Positions 11,079 through 18,816 of a DNA stretch of 64,000 nt are shown here, one piece after another. The stretch spans positions 4,278,001-4,342,000 of the forward strand of contig NZ_CP147913.1 of the NCBI RefSeq assembly GCF_037414475.1, given 5' to 3'. The notes below the pieces were generated by a model. That model did no database searches and was not told the DNA's origin. It saw only the letters and a list, made by a program, of their open reading frames with translations. The position numbers were made by a program, and so were the translations under genes. This DNA comes from Myxococcus stipitatus (GTDB taxonomy: Bacteria > Myxococcota > Myxococcia > Myxococcales > Myxococcaceae). Each line of letters begins with the position of its first letter. The stretch's first letter is position 1.

Positions 11079-11120
11079 TACGAAGACCTTCGTTGACATC
11101 TACGAACTCATTCGTATGAT
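11079..11120 (+). promoter_or_regulatory. blaI promoter with two phased operators
   Basis: A sigma-70 type promoter is visible: TTGACA at 11093-11098, a 16-bp spacer and TATGAT at 11115-11120, placing transcription start near 11127, about 21 bp before the BlaI start codon. Two inverted repeats overlap it: ACGAA-gacc-TTCGT within 11079-11094 and TACGAA-ctca-TTCGTA at 11101-11116. They have the same half-sites and 4-bp spacing, and start 22 bp apart, about two helical turns. One touches the -35 box and the other the -10 box. This is the layout of a BlaI/MecI autorepressed promoter, although the half-site differs from the classic TACA/TGTA. Confidence 0.82.
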
Positions 11121-11147
11121 GACGTCGTGGATTGTCGAGAGGAAGCC

Positions 11148-11546
11148 ATGAGCGAGTCGAAGCTGCCGCGTCCGACGGATGGCGAGCTGGCCATCCTGAG
11201 GGTGCTGTGGGAGCGCGGAGACAGCACCGTGCGAGAGGTCCACGAGGCGCTGAACCGGCGGGAGCCCGAGGAAGGCACGGGCTACACGACGGTGCTGAAG
11301 CTGATGCAAATCATGACGGACAAGGGCCTGGTGGAGCGCGACGAGTCCCAGCGCGCGCACGTGTACCGGGCCCACGCGACGCAGCAGCGCACGCAGCGGC
11401 AGTTGGTGACGGACCTGGTGGAGCGCGCCTTCGGGGGCTCTCCCGCCAGGCTGGCGATGCAGGCGTTGTCCTCTCGCAAGACGAGCCCGGAGGAGCTGGC
11501 GGAGCTGCGCCGGCTGCTCGATTCCCTGGAAGGAGCGGACGAATGA
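11148..11546 (+). CDS. BlaI/MecI/CopY-family transcriptional repressor
   Basis: A 132-residue winged-helix repressor, the usual length for the family; start chosen by GAGGAAG just upstream. The N-terminal DNA-binding domain reads TDGELAILRVLWERGDSTVREVHEAL and then GYTTVLKLMQIMTDKGLVERD, the standard recognition-helix and wing pattern of BlaI. The C-terminal third is the helical dimerisation part, which in BlaI carries the site cut by the partner protease. It overlaps the next gene by four bases (ATGA), so it is translationally coupled to the M56 protease, as in blaR1-blaI pairs. It is very likely autoregulated through the two operators at 11079-11116. No beta-lactamase gene lies nearby. Confidence 0.93.
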   Translation: MSESKLPRPTDGELAILRVLWERGDSTVREVHEALNRREPEEGTGYTTVLKLMQIMTDKGLVERDESQRAHVYRAHATQQRTQRQLVTDLVERAFGGSPARLAMQALSSRKTSPEELAELRRLLDSLEGADE

Positions 11547-13570
11547 GCAGCCTGGTGATGGAGTCGCTGGGGTGGGCGCTGGTGCACTCGCTCTGGCAGG
11601 GCACGCTGGTGGCGTTGGGGTTGGCGGCGGCGCTGTTGATGGTGGGCTCGCGCGCGGCGAACGCCCGGTATGCGCTGGCGTGTGGCGCGCTGGTGCTGGC
11701 CGTGGTGCTGCCGGTGGTCACGGGGTTCCGGCACGCGACGCAGGCCCGCGCGGAGCGGCGTCAGGAGCGCGCGGCGCCCCTGCTGGCGCTTCGCTCGGCG
11801 CCGGAGGGCTTCGAGCGGTGGGTCCCCTCTCCCCGCTCGCCCTTCACGTCCCGCGAGGAGAAGAGCGCGCCGCGCCTCACGCTCGGACAGGATGAGACCG
11901 CGGCCCCGGGCTGGTGGGCGCCGGTGGTGGAGCGGGTGCGTGAGTCGCTCTCGGGCCTGCTGCGGTGGCTGGTCATCGCGTGGGTGGCGGGCGTGGGGCT
12001 GACCTCGGGACGGCTGACGGCGCAGTGGGTGCAGTTGCGCCGGCTCGCGGGCCGCGCCCTTCCCGCGCCCCAGGAGTGGCAGGCGCGGCTGGACACGCTC
12101 TCCCAACGGCTGGGCCTGAAGCGCGCGGTGCGGCTGCTGCAGACCACCGAGGTGGACGTGCCCTCGACGGTGGGCTGGCTGTCGCCGGTGGTGCTGCTGC
12201 CCGTGTCGGCGCTCTCAGGGCTCCCCGCGCGTCAGCTGGAGATGGTGCTGGCGCATGAGCTGGCCCACATCCGCCGGCACGACTTCGCGGTGAACCTGGC
12301 GCAGGTGGTGGTGGAGACGCTCTTCTTCTACCACCCGGCCGTGCACTGGATGTCCGACATCATCCGCGTGGAGCGCGAGCACTGCTGCGACGACGTGGCG
12401 GTGAGCGCCAGCGGCAACTCGGTCTCCTACGCCCGCGCCCTCACCGCGCTGGAGACGCTGCGCGTGCAGCCCGAGCTCCAGCACGCCATGTCCGCCCTGG
12501 GCGGCTCGCTTCCGGACCGCGTGCGCCGGCTGGTCTCTCCCCCCGTGGCGCGCTGCTCGTCGCGCTGGGTGGCGGGTGCCTCCGTGTTGACGCTCGTCAG
12601 CAGCCTGGCGGTCGCCGCGCCCCTGACGGCGCTGGTGCTGGGCCAGAGCCCCGACCCCGAGCGCACGTCCACCGCGGCCCTGCCCGCGCCGCCCGCGCCT
12701 CCGGAGCCCCCCGCCCTCGCGGTCCGGCCGGAGCCTCGGCCCATGCCCGCCCCCATGCCCAGGCCCGTGGTGCCGGCCTTCAACTTCCAGATGAAGGCTC
12801 CCAAGCCCCAGGTGAAGCTGGCCATGCGCGGCCCGGACACCTCGCGCGAGGACAAGACACGCGTGGGCAGCGGACAGCCGCTGAGCGTCGACCAGCTCGT
12901 GGAGCTGAAGCTCGCGGGTGTGACGCCGGAGAAGGTGCGGGAGTTCGAGTCACTGGGCTACGAGACCACCGTCTCCGACATGGTGGAGCTGAGCCACACG
13001 GGCGTCTCCGTCGAGTACCTGAAGCAGATGAACGCGGCGTTCGGCCGGAAGCTCGACACGGACACGCTGGTGGAGCTGCGCGCGGTGGGTGTCACGCCCG
13101 AGTACCTCCAGACCCTCAAGGAGTCCGGCTTCGCGACGAAGGACCCGGACGACGTGGTGCAGGCGCGCGCGGTGGGCGTCAGCGAGCAGTACGTCCGCGA
13201 GCTGAAGGACGCGGGCTACACGGGCCTGTCGCTGGAGGACCTCTCCCAGCTTCGCGCGGTGGGCGTGGACCCGGCCTTCATCAAGGCGATGGCCCGGCTG
13301 GGTCTGCCCAAGCTCGACGTGGACAACCTGCAGGAGCTGCGCGCGGTGGGCGTCACGCCGGAGTGGCTGGAGAAGATGCGCGGGGCGGGCCTGGAGCTGA
13401 AGGACCCCGATGAGCTCGTGGAGCTGCGCGCCCTGGGCATCAACCCGGACTTCATCCGCGAGCTGAACGACGCGGGCCTGAAGAACCTCTCCTCCGACGA
13501 ACTGGTGCGCCTGCGCACCGGGGGCGTGGACGCCGAGTTCATCCGGCGGATTCGCGACACCCGGAAGTAA
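11543..13570 (+). CDS. M56-family (BlaR1-like) membrane protease with C-terminal 29-residue repeats
   Basis: A 675-residue protein, start overlapping the BlaI stop. Two hydrophobic segments open the protein (about 8-55), a third lies near 138-155, and the zinc motif HELAHIRRHD follows (His238, Glu239, His242) with a downstream FFYHPAVHWMS segment and VEREHCCDD, as in BlaR1/MecR1 protease domains. A further membrane segment lies near 350-372. Instead of a penicillin-binding sensor, the C-terminus has a proline-rich linker (about 378-415) and then eight tandem copies of a 28-29 residue repeat (452-675), presumably outside the membrane. In the family, ligand sensing activates cleavage of the repressor. 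The repeat tail suggests a different ligand, perhaps the repeat protein encoded next. Confidence 0.92.
   Translation: MSSLVMESLGWALVHSLWQGTLVALGLAAALLMVGSRAANARYALACGALVLAVVLPVVTGFRHATQARAERRQERAAPLLALRSAPEGFERWVPSPRSPFTSREEKSAPRLTLGQDETAAPGWWAPVVERVRESLSGLLRWLVIAWVAGVGLTSGRLTAQWVQLRRLAGRALPAPQEWQARLDTLSQRLGLKRAVRLLQTTEVDVPSTVGWLSPVVLLPVSALSGLPARQLEMVLAHELAHIRRHDFAVNLAQVVVETLFFYHPAVHWMSDIIRVEREHCCDDVAVSASGNSVSYARALTALETLRVQPELQHAMSALGGSLPDRVRRLVSPPVARCSSRWVAGASVLTLVSSLAVAAPLTALVLGQSPDPERTSTAALPAPPAPPEPPALAVRPEPRPMPAPMPRPVVPAFNFQMKAPKPQVKLAMRGPDTSREDKTRVGSGQPLSVDQLVELKLAGVTPEKVREFESLGYETTVSDMVELSHTGVSVEYLKQMNAAFGRKLDTDTLVELRAVGVTPEYLQTLKESGFATKDPDDVVQARAVGVSEQYVRELKDAGYTGLSLEDLSQLRAVGVDPAFIKAMARLGLPKLDVDNLQELRAVGVTPEWLEKMRGAGLELKDPDELVELRALGINPDFIRELNDAGLKNLSSDELVRLRTGGVDAEFIRRIRDTRK
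12896..13567 (+). repeat. Tandem 29-residue repeats in the M56 protease tail
   Basis: Seven full and one partial copy. The typical unit starts LVELRAVGVTPEYL and continues through a short helix (KESG or KDAG) to an acidic end (D-PDD, LSLED). The first copy is 28 residues and the others 29. The conserved frame (hydrophobic-hydrophobic-x-L-R-x-x-G-V-x-x-x-F/Y-hydrophobic) is the same one seen in the secreted protein at 13732-14898. Confidence 0.9.
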
Positions 13571-13606
13571 TCGAAGCCTCGTTACATCCGTATCACCGTC
13601 ACGAGT

Positions 13607-13632
13607 GACACGGGAGCCACCGCTCCCGTGTC
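13607..13632 (+). terminator. Hairpin after the BlaI-M56 operon
   Basis: GACACGGGAGC (13607-13617) and GCTCCCGTGTC (13622-13632) form a perfect 11-bp stem with a 4-base loop, 37 bp after the M56 stop. There is no U-tract. It would partly separate the BlaI-M56 message from the repeat-protein gene that starts 100 bp later. Confidence 0.65.
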
Positions 13633-13731
13633 CCGTGGCCCCTCCTCCCCCTTCACCTCGACCTTCCTCCCACGGACGCGTCCCACCGGACGCGCGCCGG
13701 GCGGGAGACGTGTTTCCCAAGGAGCCTCGCC

Positions 13732-14898
13732 ATGCGTCGCCTGTCGTCCCTGTTGTCGCTGTGTGTCTGGATGTTGTTCGCCACCGGAGCCTCCGCGGCC
13801 TCGGAGTTCAGTGGCCCGTGGACGGCCTCCACGTGGGAGAAGGCGCCCGACAAGCTGCACCTCAACCTCACCCTCCCTGTCGATGGCGACGACCGCCATG
13901 GGCAGATGGGCTTCTCCGAGCCCCGCGCCTCCTTCCAGGGCCTGCCCAAGGCGGACGGCCCGGCCACCTTCAGCCTCCCGCGCGAGGCGGGCGTGCTCTC
14001 CTTCACGGGGGCCTTCCAGGACGGCGCCGGCGCGGGCCACTACCGCTTCGCCCCCAGCGAGCGCTACGCGAAGGACATGGCCGCGCTGGGCTACCCGAAG
14101 CTCTCGCCGCTCCAACACTTCCAGCTCGCGGCGACCAACGTCACCACCCAGCGGGTGAAGGACCTGGCGGCGATGGGCCACAAGGACATCCCGCTGGAGA
14201 AGCTGGTGATGGTGGGCATCTTCAACGTCTCCCCCGAGTACGTTCGGGAGCTGGCGAAGGCGGGCTACGACAAGCTCAGCCTGGATGAGCTGGTCCAGGG
14301 CCGCATCCACGGCGTCACCGCCCAGCGGGTGAAGGACATGGCCGTGGCCGGCTACCCCAACCTCGCCTGGGAGGACGTGGTGGCCATGGCCATCCACGGC
14401 GTCACGCCCGAGTACGTCCGCGAGGTGCGCTCCATGGGCTACTCCGGCATGGACGCCGACAAGATTGTCGCCTTCCGCATCCACGGCATCACCTTGGAAT
14501 ACGCCAAGGAGATGCGAGACCTGGGCTTCAAGGACCTGTCCGCCGACGACCTCACCGCCATGCGCATCCACGGCGTCACCACCGCCTTCGTCAAGGACAT
14601 GCGCGGCATGGGCTTCAAGGACATGGAGGCCGACCAGTTCACCGCCATGCGCATCCACGGCGTCACCTCGGCCTTCGTGAAGGAGATGCGAGACCTGGGC
14701 TTCAAGGAAATCACTCACGAAGAACTGGTTTCCTTCCGCATCCACGGAGTCACCCCCGACTTCGTGAAGAAGATGCGGGACGCGGGCTACACGAACATCA
14801 CGCCGGAAGAGCTGGTGCGGCTGCGCATTCACGGAATCGACGAGGCGTTCATGCGTTCCATGTCGAAAGGCGGCGGGAAGAACCCGGGCGGCAAGTAG
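13732..14898 (+). CDS. Secreted protein built from the same 29-residue repeats as the M56 protease
   Basis: A 388-residue protein with AAGGAG before the ATG and a Sec signal peptide ending near residue 23 (GASA-AS). Residues about 24-115 form a beta-rich N-terminal domain (EFSGPWTASTWE, GHYRFAPSERYA). From about 129 to the end there are eight full and one partial 29-residue repeats, typically IHGVTPEFVKEMRDLGFKDL. These clearly match the M56 protease tail repeats but carry IHG where the protease has AVG. It lies downstream of the operon behind a hairpin. The shared module suggests it is the ligand, co-receptor or substrate of the M56 protease in the periplasm; function not established. Confidence 0.85.
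   Translation: MRRLSSLLSLCVWMLFATGASAASEFSGPWTASTWEKAPDKLHLNLTLPVDGDDRHGQMGFSEPRASFQGLPKADGPATFSLPREAGVLSFTGAFQDGAGAGHYRFAPSERYAKDMAALGYPKLSPLQHFQLAATNVTTQRVKDLAAMGHKDIPLEKLVMVGIFNVSPEYVRELAKAGYDKLSLDELVQGRIHGVTAQRVKDMAVAGYPNLAWEDVVAMAIHGVTPEYVREVRSMGYSGMDADKIVAFRIHGITLEYAKEMRDLGFKDLSADDLTAMRIHGVTTAFVKDMRGMGFKDMEADQFTAMRIHGVTSAFVKEMRDLGFKEITHEELVSFRIHGVTPDFVKKMRDAGYTNITPEELVRLRIHGIDEAFMRSMSKGGGKNPGGK
14116..14895 (+). repeat. Tandem 29-residue repeats in the secreted partner protein
   Basis: Eight full copies and one partial copy, period 29 residues (87 bp). Central copies share the stretch ATGCGCATCCACGGCGTCAC at the DNA level, so the array probably grew by recent internal duplication, whereas the outer copies have drifted. 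Confidence 0.9.
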
Positions 14899-14987
14899 CC
14901 CTCCCGGGTGAAGCAGGTGGCTCCGCGCATTCACGTTCATACCGAAGAACCCGGTGTCCCCGACCACGGGGCACAAGGAAAGGCGGC

Positions 14988-17564
14988 ATGTCATTCGAGG
15001 TGAGAGGGGCCGTCGCGCTCGGGTTGGCGCTGTGGAGTCTGGCGGCGAGCGCGGCGGTGGAGGGGCCCGGGAAGGAGCAGTACCTCCGGGCGGCGCGGGC
15101 ACAGAGCCCGGTTCGGGTGGATGGACGGCTGGATGAGGCGGACTGGGCGCAGGCGCCCGTCTTCGACGCCTTCGTGGAGCGCTTCCCCTCGGCGGGCAAG
15201 GCCCCGTCGGAGCGGACGGAGCTGCGCATCCTCTACGACGAGGACATGCTGTACGTGGGCGTGGTGGCGCGAGACTCGGAGCCGGCGCTCATCGACCGGC
15301 GGCTGGGGCGGCGCGACAGCGCACCCTACTCGGACACGCTGCACGTCCTGGTGGACTCCACGCACGGACACCGCACCGCGTACCAGTTCTCCCTCTCCGC
15401 CGGTGGCGTGCAGAGCGACGGGCTCTACTACGACGACCGCTACTACACCGAGGACTGGAGCGGCATCTGGGCGGGAGCGGCGGGCAGCGTGGAGGACGGC
15501 TGGGTGGCGGAGTTCGCCATACCGCTCTCGTTGCTGCGCTTCCCGGACGCGCCGATGCAGACGTGGGGCTTCTCCGTGCGGCGCGACATCGCGCGCAAGA
15601 ACGAGGAGCTGGAGTCGGTGGACAACCCGCGCAACCACAACGCCAATGTGTCGCGGCTGGGCCACCTGACGGGCATGGAGGACCTGCGGCCGCGCAGGCG
15701 CGTGGAGCTGATGCCGTACCTGGCGGCGCGGGGGCTCGCCCGGCCCCAGTTCTCGGACGCGTCGCGGCCCACGCCCCGGCTGCTCAGCCCATCCATGGAC
15801 GTGGGGTTGGACGTGCGCGCGGCGCTCACCAGCGAGCTGTCGCTGGCGGCCACCTTCAACCCGGACTTCGGCGAGGTGGAGGCGGACGAGCTGCTGCTCA
15901 ACCTGAGCACCTTCGAGGCGTACTTCCCCGAGCGGCGGCCCTTCTTCACCCAAGGCATGGAGCTGTTCCAGCCGGTGGGCATGGGCACGGGTGACGCGCC
16001 GCTGGCTCTCTTCTATTCGCGACGCATCGGCCTGACGACACCGTTGCTCGGCGCGGTGAAGGTGACGGGCTCGGTGGGCGACGTGCAGGTGGGCGTGCTG
16101 GATGCGTTCGTCACCGGCCCCTGGCAGCACCAGGACGAGGAGCGCCCGGACCACGGCCTGCGCCTGGACTGGCGTCGTCCGCTGCACGTGGGCCCGGGGC
16201 TGGAGCTGCCGGACCGGCCCTCTCCCACCACGCACTTCCTGGTGGCCGTGGCGCGAGGGCACGTGGGTGAGGGCTCGGTCGTGGGCGGCGCGGTGACCCT
16301 GGCCAATCCGCTGTCGGGCACCTGCACCGCGGAGGACGCGGCGCTCGAGGAGGACCTCCGGCCGGCGGCGTGCCGGGCGCGCGGCGGGTACTCGGGCGCG
16401 CTCGACTTCGACCTGAAGACCCAGGACGGCCAGTGGGGCGTGTACGGGATGATGGTGGCCTCGCGCGTGGATGGCGGCCTTCCCTCGCGGACGTTGGAGG
16501 ATGGCACGCGGCTGCATGACGGAGACTCGGGCGCGGGGGGCTACCTGCGCGCGGGCCGCTTCGGCGGCGAGGGGCTGCGTCCGGAGGTGGGCGTGGACGT
16601 GGCCTCCCCCACGCTGTCGCTGGCGGCCACGGGCTTCCAGCGCGCGCAGAACGAGGTGTCACCTCGGGCCACGCTGCGCTACTCGCGGCCCAACGGGATG
16701 GGCCCCTTCCGTGAGTTCTACGCCCACGCCTTCGCGGCCTCGCGGTGGACGGCGGATGCGCGCCGGGAGCGCGTCGTCACCTGGCTCAACTTCCTCGCCG
16801 AGGCCACGCTGCCCAGCTTCGACGTGGTGGGCTTGGAGACCGGCGCGAACCTGAATGGCTTCGACGTGCGGGAGCTGTCGCGGACGGGCGTGGCCCTGGA
16901 GCGTCACAACCGCGCGTTCGTGAGCGTGTACGGCGAGACGAACCCCAAGCGCATCCTCGCGCTGGATGCCACCTTCTCCTTGGGCCACCGCTTCAAGGGA
17001 GGGCCCAGCGCCTCCGCCTGGGGCTGGTACGCGGAGGCCTCGCTGTCGCTGCGGCCCCACCCGTCCCTGGAGACGGAGCTCTCCGTGAGCAACGACCTGA
17101 CGGACCACGGGCCGCGCTACGTGGAGACACGGAGCCCGCGCGAGTTCCTCCTGGGAGAGTTGGAGTCGCAGTTCCTGTCGCTCACGCTGCGTCAGCAGTG
17201 GGTGCTGACGCCCCGGCTCACCTTGCAGGGCTACGCGCAGCTCTTCACCGCGCACGGCACCTACGGCCCGTTCTTCACCGCCACGTCCGACGCACGCAAC
17301 AGACGCATCCGGTTGGACTCGCTGGTGCCCGTGGACCACCAGGACGACAGCAGCTTCTACGACACGGCGCTCAACGTGAACGTCGTCGCGCGGTGGGAGT
17401 ACCAGCTCGGCTCCACGTTCTTCGTCGTCTACTCGCGCACGCAGCAGGGGCTGCCCGTCGCGGAGCGCGAGCGGCCCCATGTCACGCTGCGCCCCCGCCG
17501 GCTCACGTCGGGACCAGCCACCGACGCGCTGATGCTCAAGTGGAGCTATTACTGGGACGCGTGA
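14988..17564 (+). CDS. DUF5916-type outer-membrane protein with N-terminal CBM9-like domain
   Basis: An 858-residue protein with AAGGAAAGG before the ATG and a Sec signal (cleavage after ASA, near residue 23). Residues about 40-215 resemble the carbohydrate-binding family 9-like domain found in such proteins (PVRVDGRLDEADWAQAP, LRILYDEDMLYVGVVARDS, SVEDGWVAEFAIPLSLLRF). The remaining 600 residues are rich in alternating aromatic strands and end in an aromatic residue-containing segment (MLKWSYYWDA), consistent with an outer-membrane beta-barrel, as in DUF5916 proteins. It contains the family's ERRPFFTQGMELF phrase. Function in the family is unknown; binding or passage of a carbohydrate or other large molecule is inference. 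Confidence 0.85.
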   Translation: MSFEVRGAVALGLALWSLAASAAVEGPGKEQYLRAARAQSPVRVDGRLDEADWAQAPVFDAFVERFPSAGKAPSERTELRILYDEDMLYVGVVARDSEPALIDRRLGRRDSAPYSDTLHVLVDSTHGHRTAYQFSLSAGGVQSDGLYYDDRYYTEDWSGIWAGAAGSVEDGWVAEFAIPLSLLRFPDAPMQTWGFSVRRDIARKNEELESVDNPRNHNANVSRLGHLTGMEDLRPRRRVELMPYLAARGLARPQFSDASRPTPRLLSPSMDVGLDVRAALTSELSLAATFNPDFGEVEADELLLNLSTFEAYFPERRPFFTQGMELFQPVGMGTGDAPLALFYSRRIGLTTPLLGAVKVTGSVGDVQVGVLDAFVTGPWQHQDEERPDHGLRLDWRRPLHVGPGLELPDRPSPTTHFLVAVARGHVGEGSVVGGAVTLANPLSGTCTAEDAALEEDLRPAACRARGGYSGALDFDLKTQDGQWGVYGMMVASRVDGGLPSRTLEDGTRLHDGDSGAGGYLRAGRFGGEGLRPEVGVDVASPTLSLAATGFQRAQNEVSPRATLRYSRPNGMGPFREFYAHAFAASRWTADARRERVVTWLNFLAEATLPSFDVVGLETGANLNGFDVRELSRTGVALERHNRAFVSVYGETNPKRILALDATFSLGHRFKGGPSASAWGWYAEASLSLRPHPSLETELSVSNDLTDHGPRYVETRSPREFLLGELESQFLSLTLRQQWVLTPRLTLQGYAQLFTAHGTYGPFFTATSDARNRRIRLDSLVPVDHQDDSSFYDTALNVNVVARWEYQLGSTFFVVYSRTQQGLPVAERERPHVTLRPRRLTSGPATDALMLKWSYYWDA

Positions 17565-17580
17565 AGCCGTGCGCCCGCGC

Positions 17581-18048
17581 TCACGGCCGCGAGCACTGGC
17601 GCGTGACGACGGAGCGCGCCTCGTTCACGTCGTTCTCGAGGAGGGACAGGGAGACGCCGGGGCCCACGTGCCCATCATCCTCCTCGGACAAGGACTGCGC
17701 GGGATGCTCCTGGGTCTTCGCGGCGCGCGCGTAGGCGTCCGCGAGCACCCCCAGGTCCATCCCGTAGTGCAGCACGGCGCTCCGCAGCTCCGCATCGCGG
17801 ATGTCCAGCGACTTGAGCTTCGCGGAGAGCACCGAGAGCCGCGTCGCGGCCTGGTTCATCGAGCGCGCATCCCGAAGCTTGTCCCGGAACGCATCCGTCA
17901 TCCGCAGCTCCTCCAGCACCAAGGCCTGCACGGAGGGGCACACCTCCGCCTTCTGGGGCTGGCACGCGCCCAGGCCCATGAGCCACGCCGCGAGCCCCCA
18001 CGCGGGGACGCGGCGCTGACGCCTGACGCGAGGTGGAAGGGGATGCAC
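17581..18048 (-). CDS. Small helical lipoprotein, unknown function
   Basis: The frame is open further upstream, but the sequence becomes protein-like only from a GTG at 18048, giving 155 residues. The N-terminus has a basic stretch (RVRRQRR), a hydrophobic core (WGLAAWLMGLGAC) and a lipobox Cys near residue 32. The mature part is predicted helical, rich in Leu, Ala, Arg and Glu (SVLSAKLKSLDIRDAELRSAV), with a C-terminal Cys. The ribosome-binding site is weak, so the start is uncertain. It converges on the DUF5916 gene with a 16-bp gap. No family recognised. Confidence 0.6.
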   Translation of the reverse strand: MHPLPPRVRRQRRVPAWGLAAWLMGLGACQPQKAEVCPSVQALVLEELRMTDAFRDKLRDARSMNQAATRLSVLSAKLKSLDIRDAELRSAVLHYGMDLGVLADAYARAAKTQEHPAQSLSEEDDGHVGPGVSLSLLENDVNEARSVVTRQCSRP

Positions 18049-18324
18049 CCATTCACGCTCGCCATGCCTCTCATGTCTGTCAATTCCCACCGGGGAGGGT
18101 GTCGCGCGCCGGAAAGCCGTGGCGACGCGGGCGCGGGGATTCCAGCGTGCCTCCCCGGGCGAATGCGCGGTTCTGGATGGACATGAGGGCGGAAGTCGCG
18201 GGCGCTCATGCGGGCGGGGGCCCGTCACCAGGGCGTGAAAGCGTCGGCTGGAGGACGGCACGCCCCTGCACTCGCGGAGGCCATGGACACCTTCGCCTTG
18301 GGTGGCGTGGAGGAGGAGGACGTC

Positions 18325-18789
18325 ATGGTCTCGCTGCGAATCGCCTGTCTCGGACTGTTGATGCTGTCGGCGTGCGCTTCATCAACCCATGCGTCGGTGG
18401 TGCGCAAGCCTCGGGAGACGGCCCCGGCCTCCGTGGCGAGCCGCTCCGGCCACGAGAGCACCTATGGCTATCGCGCGGAGGACCCGGTGCGCGTGGGCTG
18501 GGGCAACCCGGGCGTGCTGGCCTTCTTCGAGCTGCTCCGCGGCCCTGAAGGCCAGCGCATCGCGTGGAAGCGGCTGGGGCCCTGTTGCGACAACACGGCC
18601 AGGCCGGAGCACGCGGGCCTGGAGGTGTACGAGGTGAGCTACGAGGGGCTCAACCTCCCGGTGCGCCTGTTCATCGACCCGAACCACGGGGCCGCGATTC
18701 GCGCGCCCCACGGCTTCACCATCGAGGGCCTCTCCTCCCGCGAGCCGCCCCCCGAGCAGCCCGCGCCGCCCGGGGTCATCGAGCTGTAA
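18325..18789 (+). CDS. Lipoprotein, unknown function
   Basis: A 154-residue protein; the start at 18325 is preferred because AGGAGGAGG lies upstream and the lipoprotein signal (RIACLGLLMLSAC, Cys near 16) then begins directly. An ATG at 18283 is an alternative. The mature region has a compact domain (about 45-140) with a CCDN motif and a stretch RLFIDPNHGAAIRAPHGF, plus a proline-rich end. It converges on the DUF885 gene with a 27-bp gap. No family recognised. Confidence 0.65.
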   Translation: MVSLRIACLGLLMLSACASSTHASVVRKPRETAPASVASRSGHESTYGYRAEDPVRVGWGNPGVLAFFELLRGPEGQRIAWKRLGPCCDNTARPEHAGLEVYEVSYEGLNLPVRLFIDPNHGAAIRAPHGFTIEGLSSREPPPEQPAPPGVIEL

Positions 18790-18816
18790 CCCCGCAGGTC
18801 TCCGCGCGGCGGGTGC

